A DNA stretch of 64,000 bases, from contig NC_067474.1 in assembly GCF_947179515.1 (NCBI RefSeq), forward strand, positions 94,429,324 through 94,493,323, read 5' to 3'. The position numbers were made by a program, and so were the translations under genes. Under the pieces are notes generated by a model. The model was not told the origin of the DNA. It saw only the letters and a list, made by a program, of their open reading frames with translations, and did not search any database. Below are positions 58,239-64,000 of the stretch, one piece after another (position 1 is the first letter of the stretch; every line of letters begins with the position of its first letter). The stretch comes from Apodemus sylvaticus. Its lineage: Eukaryota > Chordata > Mammalia > Rodentia > Muridae.

Positions 58239-58269
58239 TAAAACACAGAAATACAACAGCGATGACTTT
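58239..58269 (+). repeat. 31-bp direct repeat, right copy
   Basis: Identical to 57342-57372, offset 897 bp. Confidence 0.93.
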
Positions 58270-58375
58270 TTATTTCCTTCATAGATACAGCAGCACTATA
58301 GGATGTTAATGATGGAAGAAACTATGAAAGGATAATATAGAACCTGTCCAAGCTACTTTTGTGGGATTCGGGTTT

Positions 58376-58418
58376 TTTTGTTTGTTTGTTTTGTTTTGTT
58401 TGTTTTTTGTAAATCTAA
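58376..58418. repeat. (GTTT)n-rich tract
   Basis: Repeated TTTG and GTTTT units. Confidence 0.85.
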
Positions 58419-58589
58419 GGTTTTTTCAAAGGATAAAACATTACTCAAGTTTGATAATGTGAAGACAGGGAAAGTGAATATTTTACTAAATTATTGGGGA
58501 ATGTCAACTAAAAATTACTTTATAAAGCAAATGCTTATGCATAGTTTAAACATTTAACAACCCAAAATGGCATAGTGTAAGTAAGTATA

Positions 58590-58770
58590 TCTATATTGTA
58601 CAAGGAGTTCCCAGGTGTGATGTTCACTGTAGCATTATTTAAGATACCAACCAATTGAAAACGATATGTAAGAAGGGAAATAATGTACACTCATGATATG
58701 GAATCTTATACTTCCATGAAAAAGATTTAGATTGATTTGTAATATGATGCTGTTCACAGTCATACATGTA
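58590..58770 (+). mobile_element. Ancient L1 fragment
   Basis: TGTTCACTGTAGCATTATTTA, then ACCAACCAATTGAAAACG, GATATGGAATCTTATAC and ATGAAAAAGA follow the order of an ancient L1 ORF2 C-terminal region. Short and diverged. Confidence 0.5.
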
Positions 58771-61700
58771 CATATAATGGTTACCTTGTGATACACATTA
58801 TGTTGTATTAGTATATTATGTAATGAATTTATTCATGGAGAATATTGATGAAGAGAATTTACTGAATCTAATATCAAAGAAACATAGACAATAATGGCCT
58901 CTCTTCAGCAACGGTGAGCGTAAAAACACTGCACAAAATTGTCAAGGACAAGACCTTCAAGACTGATGTAAACATGATGTTTACCTTTGATAGTACATGC
59001 AATGCAAAAGTGATACACTCATGTTTGGAGAGGGTATTGTTACTTTGAAAATAATATATTGTATTACTTATGTATTTAAAAAAGTAATTTACAACAAATA
59101 AACACCTTAGGCATTCAGTAAAGATGGTCAGTTCTTTTACCCTAATTCTCAAAAACAGTAATATTGGCTAATCCCCCCAAAATCTTAGCTTTCAACTAAC
59201 ATTATGGGTAGTTTTGCTATAATATGCATATTCAACACTCCACTAAAACATCCTGAATATATCAAGTAACTGTTTAAAGTGTGTTCCAAACATTCACTGT
59301 TTTGGAATAGCTAGGATTAATTTTACATGGTCTACCACTACTGTAGGCACTGAAAGTGCCCACATTATATTCCAAGTAAGAAAAATTATATGAGAAAAAG
59401 GCAGGCAAAGATGTTTAAAGCTTATTTTTATTACATATAAAGATGATGTTAGAAGATATGTCTGTCTGTGGACCATTGATGTTCATAATTTTAAACCACA
59501 GAATTAAACAGAGTTTTCAGTTGCACCTGCCAAGGACTTGCTTTCACCTATGATGTGTGCTGCCCAGCCAGATTCATTCCTAGAATAACAGGGCTACTCA
59601 ACATATTCTTACATTTATCAACAAGTACTTTTTGTTTTCCTGAAACTTTGTGAGTGAGAGACTATGGGGAAATCAGGAATGTTACTATAGTTATGATCCT
59701 TCTGCATGAAAATAAGTTTCAGAATTAATACAATAGAATCCAAAAAAAATACAATGATTTGAAGTAAAACCAGTCAAAGCAGAGATACACTTGAAGTAGT
59801 GTCATCTCTACTGTTCAGGGACCAATCAACTATTTAAATTGATGCTCGATGCTTTAAGCAACATCTTTCTCCATATCATATTAAAAGTGATTCAACACTT
59901 TTAAAAATGACATTATTGATAGATTAAAGATACTCAATTTTCAGTTCCTCTGTATCTATGACATTTGTGGTCTCCCAAAACAAAGCCATTTTTTATTCTG
60001 GTCTTAACACAACCTTTCTGGCCAACAGGACTCAAAGACAGGACTAAAAATGTAGTATATGTATATATACTCTGAGACATGTAATTCCTGTTAGTGCTTC
60101 CACATCTATATATCTGGCTCAGATATTAGGTAATCAATAGTACATAGCCAAAGTTCCCCCATAACCCAAATTGGTTTACTAATACACATCCTCTACTTGG
60201 GAATGAGCTCACCTCACATGAGTAATCCCTAGATGGGTTCAGAAGCCAGAAAAGTCCTATCTAGCCTTTCAACTATGAAAATCTGCAAACAGCTGGATTG
60301 TTTGATGGCTTTGTAGCAGAAGCCAAATGATACTGAGTGGTGGCTTATAAGTTTCTTTTTATACATTTGTAATACAGAAAATTTGAAGCTTCATACTGAA
60401 AAAAAATGTATCTGTTTCATGCATCGATCATTATGTAAGTCAGATAAAAATTCTGACTGAGTTCTGTTGTTTTTAAATCTCTCCAGAATTTAGTCATTCA
60501 GTTTTCTTTCCCAATGCTCAGCTCTCAAATTGCATGTGTAGACAGACTTGATATGGGACTTCTGTGTGGCTAAGTAATGAATGTGCAGTCAATTTGTACA
60601 GTGACTGTACTGAGATAAGAGCACCCTGAAACCCTTACTCATTGTCCTAAAGATGGTGCCCGAGGATGATACTGAGAAATGCTGTGAGGCCCAGGATGGA
60701 AAGGTACACTGAGTAACCAAAGTTTTAGGGGATTTCTTAGCCGCAAAGATGCAAATATCAACCATCAATCATGTCTTTTATCAAGGACTAGTTTGCAGTG
60801 TATGCTGGTGGATACTACATATGCAAACACGAGGGATTTGGAAGTTTACATATGTTTGCCTTTAAATAAGTAAACATGATGTGCTTCCTTGTGGATTGGG
60901 TACAACTTTACTCATAAGTAACCAGATAGTATTTAACTCTGAATTCAAAAGTGTTGAGTCATCTCAAGCAGGAAAGAATGGCCACCTGCTTTCCAGTTCA
61001 GACAGATGGCCCAGTCTCTCTGCTTTTCTACTCTGAACTCCTCCACCAGTTGACGTCACCAACGGTACAGAGGCACGAAGAATGAAAAGCTATAGCCAAG
61101 GGTTCCATCACTCCTCTCTTCCATTCTTCTGAACCTCCCCTCCACTTTGGAGGTCTTTATAAGAATGCCATAAACCTTCAGTAATATATGTTCTTGCTCA
61201 CACCCAAAGCTAGTTTAAGATATGCTCTGTGACAAACTAGGAAACAAGACAAACAACCCTCCCTGCCCCTAAACAAAACAACACAAATCGTTCCAGAGAG
61301 ATTAAGTTAAAGCATTTGAAGTCTTCCACTCAGTTTTATGTTATAAAAACTTAAGACAGCTCATGAAAACACCAAACACTGCAAGCATATTTCATTGACA
61401 AAGTCAGTCTATGAAATAAAAACATTTTGTTCTTGCTGAGGAGCTCCAGGTACTTCTCACACATCTGCACCGATATAAAGCCATCAGTTTGGAACTGGTA
61501 CTTCAGTGAGTTCTAAAGGTACTCCTTCAGCCTGAAGTTAAGGGCAGAGGTATCCATGCTTTCTATTTGCAGCCGTGTGATTGCCATTCCAGGAATATGT
61601 CCAGTGCTATAACATTTCTATTTCCCAAAGCAAAGTAAATGGAATCCAGAGGGGCCTACTACACACATGTATGAGCACACATGCACCAAGATGAGACTTT

Positions 61701-63082
61701 GTAGTGTTTGTGACTTGCTAATGATGATCATCTTACTGGCAACATTGTCATTAAGGTCTTAGATGGTGTATACATTTTCTATGAGGAAGGAAATAGTGTG
61801 GCGTCAAAGACTTGCTTCTTCTAGAGGATGCACTGGAGGGATTATCTAATTCTGTACTGGGGAATCAGACATCTTTCCACAATGTCCACAAAGATGTCTT
61901 TCAGGAACTGCTTCCTGTCATCTGCTGTGGGTTCTTAGTATAGACATATTAGGCAGCCTGGGTCTTTATCACACTGTGTTCCTAGAATTCTTTGCATTCT
62001 GCTCAACTTCTTTGGTCCTCAGGTTCATCTTATGTAAAATAAGGAACAATTTCACCAGGTGAGATATCACAGAAGATAATGTCTTGTAATTCAATGGTAA
62101 ACTCTCTAGACATTTTCAAAGTGATTGAAAAGCTCTATTGGGAGTGCTCCCTAGATTTGTCCTCCTCTGATCCCTTCTCTGGCTATTAGCTATTTCTCAC
62201 TGCTCATCCATATATAGCAATATAGAAAATGCACTCAGGAGACATGGAGGATGCGCTGACCTTCACCACTTTGCAGATCTTCTCACACAGAGATGACTGT
62301 GTTCAATTTTTAACTCTCCTCTCCTCATTGGATGCTCAGTCCCCACTGGGATGATCCTCAGTGAAGTCAAAGCCCTGGCTGACTTGCCCTGTTTTCCCCT
62401 GAGTCTTAGTCTTTACCCCTGTTCTGTCTTTGGGGAAAGCAAGTCCCACATCCTCATCTTTACCAATGCTCCCTCTGCTCCACACATGTCACTAGGCACA
62501 GGAGCCTCCTGTATATCCTTTGGCTCTCAGCTACATCTATCCTGACCCCAAGTCATGCCTTCTACCTACTTAGAACATTCCTGTGGGCTATCCTTAGAAG
62601 GGCGCTGGATGGTGAGCTTCTATAAATAATATGTAATGTGTAATGTGTGATATGTAACTGGACAGTGGCATTGAACCCATATCTATAGTTGAAAAAGAAA
62701 GTGTTTGGAAAACTCTTTTAGATTAATATTTATGGCATATTTTTTGACTATGTTCTAGAATGAGTGAACATACAGTAGATAATTGTTAGGCAAAACATAA
62801 TTTAGAATCTTTTCTTTATAATCTTTATACAATATTAGCAAGAACTATCACTCATACACAATCTAATTTTCAATTTCCATTTCTTGAAAGGCTTTCTCCT
62901 TTTTTGAGGATAGGAGGAAGCTATCACTATGTGATGATCCATCCCAAGATACTCGCAATATTGGTTGTTAAGTCATTGAGACTCTTCTCCAGAAAAACTG
63001 GGATTAACATCTCCACAGAATCTGGTCAGGCTTTGTCACTGCTTTGGCAAACAGAACAAATCCTGTATCATTTTTCTCCTAG
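58771..63082. other. Single-copy DNA, no supported gene
   Basis: AT-rich DNA without recognised mobile elements or coding sequence. 61440-62300 read on the minus strand has scattered short peptide-like stretches between many stops, but no family that I recognise. A perfect CRE-type octamer lies at 61051-61058. Confidence 0.45.
61051..61058. promoter_or_regulatory. Palindromic TGACGTCA (CRE-type) site
   Basis: An exact CRE consensus octamer in single-copy DNA, with no adjacent TATA box or gene recognised. It may be chance. Confidence 0.3.
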
Positions 63083-63180
63083 TCAGTGTTCTATTGCTAT
63101 GAAGAGACACCATGATGATGACACCATGATTATAGAAGACAGCATTTAATTAGGGCTGGCTTACAGTCTCAGAGGGTTAG

Positions 63181-63586
63181 TGTTAGGATAAAATGATGAG
63201 GGGGTAGGGGTACCTGTGGTGAGGCCCTGCCAAGGTGTGATGCTGAGAAATTGTTCCACACAAGATCTATTGTAACTGGTTTGTTGGGGAAGGAAAGAAA
63301 GAAAGGCAATATTGGAGTGGTGGCATGAGGGAGAGAGGCAGGCAGGCAGATAGACAAGGAGACAAAGAGAGGGATTCTGAAAGGGAGAGAGTGGGGAAAG
63401 TGAGAGGGAGAGGGAGAGAGAGGGGGACATATCCGGGTTGGCGGGGGACCATTTGTGTGTGTGTGTGTGTGTGTGTGTGTGAGTGTGTGTGTGTAGCAAA
63501 CACCTGGTGCATCTGGCAGAAGGTGATGATATAAGTTGCTGCTTGGTCCCTGAGGGCAGGCCAGTAGGAATGTGGGATTGTTAACA
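63181..63586 (-). mobile_element. LTR-like insertion inside the family R repeat
   Basis: 406 bp with plus-strand edges TGTTAGGATAAAATG and GGGATTGTTAACA (TG...CA with inverted TGTTA/TAACA). On the minus strand ACAATAGATCTTGTGTGGAAC resembles the polyadenylation-region sequence of the LTR at 40591-40968, and both carry internal purine/pyrimidine microsatellites. I see no clean target duplication, so the call is tentative. Confidence 0.45.
63320..63494. repeat. GA-rich tract and (GT)n microsatellite
   Basis: A purine-rich GAGAGG/GGCAGGCAG tract (63320-63425) followed by a GT run (about 63453-63494), both inside the LTR-like insert. Confidence 0.93.
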
Positions 63587-64000
63587 GTCCATTGTCATTA
63601 TGACAGGGGGCATGGTGGCATGTAGGCAAATATGGTAGCTAAGAGTTCTACCTCTAGATCTGCATGCAGAAGGAAGAAAAAGAGACATTGAAACCCCAAA
63701 GCCCATCCTCAGAGACATAGTTTCTCCAGCAAGGCTACTTACTCTGACAAATAGTACAGTTCCCTAAGCCTTCAAACCTGTGAGCCTATGGGGCTGTTCT
63801 CATTCTGACCACCACAACATAAGTTTCTACTTGAGCCCAGCTCGGACTCCTGGTCCAGGTAATTATATAAAGCATTAGGATGCTTATGCTTTGGAACATG
63901 TGTTTGGTGAAGTGGTTACCTGATCTACAAGTAATCGGAGAGTAATGATTTTGGTCTTGCTCATGTCAGTTCATCTTGGTGCAGTGTTCTCACCACTCAA

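Larger units (their letters stand above)
63083..63825 (-). repeat. Murid dispersed repeat (family R) split by an insert
   Basis: 63083-63180 (TGTTCTATTGCTATGAAGAG, TTTAATTAGGGCTGGCTTAC) and 63587-63825 (GTCCATTGTCATTATGACAG, GGCATGGTGGCATGTAGGC, TAAGAGTTCTACCTC) are the two halves of a reversed copy of the repeat at 55566-55855. The insert sits between halves that join seamlessly. Confidence 0.7.

Noticed and set aside
61440..62300. Possible minus-strand processed pseudogene
   Set aside because: Peptide-like patches occur in different frames, but none matched a family I know and there is no A-tail.
1..64000. A previously undescribed multi-gene system
   Set aside because: No cluster of non-L1 coding frames, no operon-like layout and no recognisable host gene; all recognisable coding sequence is explained by L1.

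Overview
This 64-kb window looks like nuclear DNA from a murine (mouse-like) rodent. The evidence is L1 (LINE-1) retrotransposons of murid type, B1, B2 and B3-like SINEs, an element with hAT-Charlie ends, solo LTRs, and many long (GA)n, (CA)n, (TA)n and (CTAT)n microsatellites. I could not fix the species. The L1 proteins do not look like the commonest laboratory-mouse or rat forms as I remember them, but I could not run a comparison.

I found no host protein-coding gene, tRNA, rRNA or other host RNA gene. Every long reading frame that encodes a recognisable protein belongs to L1. Layout: 1-4.45 kb holds a young L1 on the minus strand (intact ORF1, three CpG-rich promoter units, ORF2 with an early stop) beside an older, internally deleted L1. 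4.45-11.9 kb is mostly single-copy DNA with a 5'-inverted L1 and a long polypyrimidine tract. 11.9-17.8 kb is the most complete element, a plus-strand L1 with an intact 401-residue ORF1 and an ORF2 broken at least eight times. 17.8-22.2 kb holds a minus-strand solo LTR and single-copy DNA. 22.2-23.85 kb holds two 5'-inverted L1 pieces in tandem, separated and flanked by three copies of one 13-bp target sequence. 23.9-45.7 kb is single-copy DNA with microsatellites, ancient L1 fossils, B1/B3 SINEs, an L1 tail inserted into another repeat, and a second solo LTR with a 5-bp target duplication.

45.7-51.6 kb has almost no recognisable mobile DNA and may hold conserved non-coding sequence. 51.6-58.8 kb holds a hAT-type element, an old L1 with a nested B1, another 5'-inverted L1, a B2 and a B1. 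58.8-64 kb is mostly single-copy DNA ending in a dispersed murid repeat split by an LTR-like insert.

The biology on view is retrotransposition. L1 ORF1p (RNA chaperone) and ORF2p (endonuclease and reverse transcriptase) copy L1 RNA into genomic nicks and also mobilise B1 and B2. I found no sign of a novel multi-gene system. The most informative signals are the triple target-site duplication at 22.2-23.85 kb, the L1 promoter monomers, the recurrent 5' inversions and the nested insertions.
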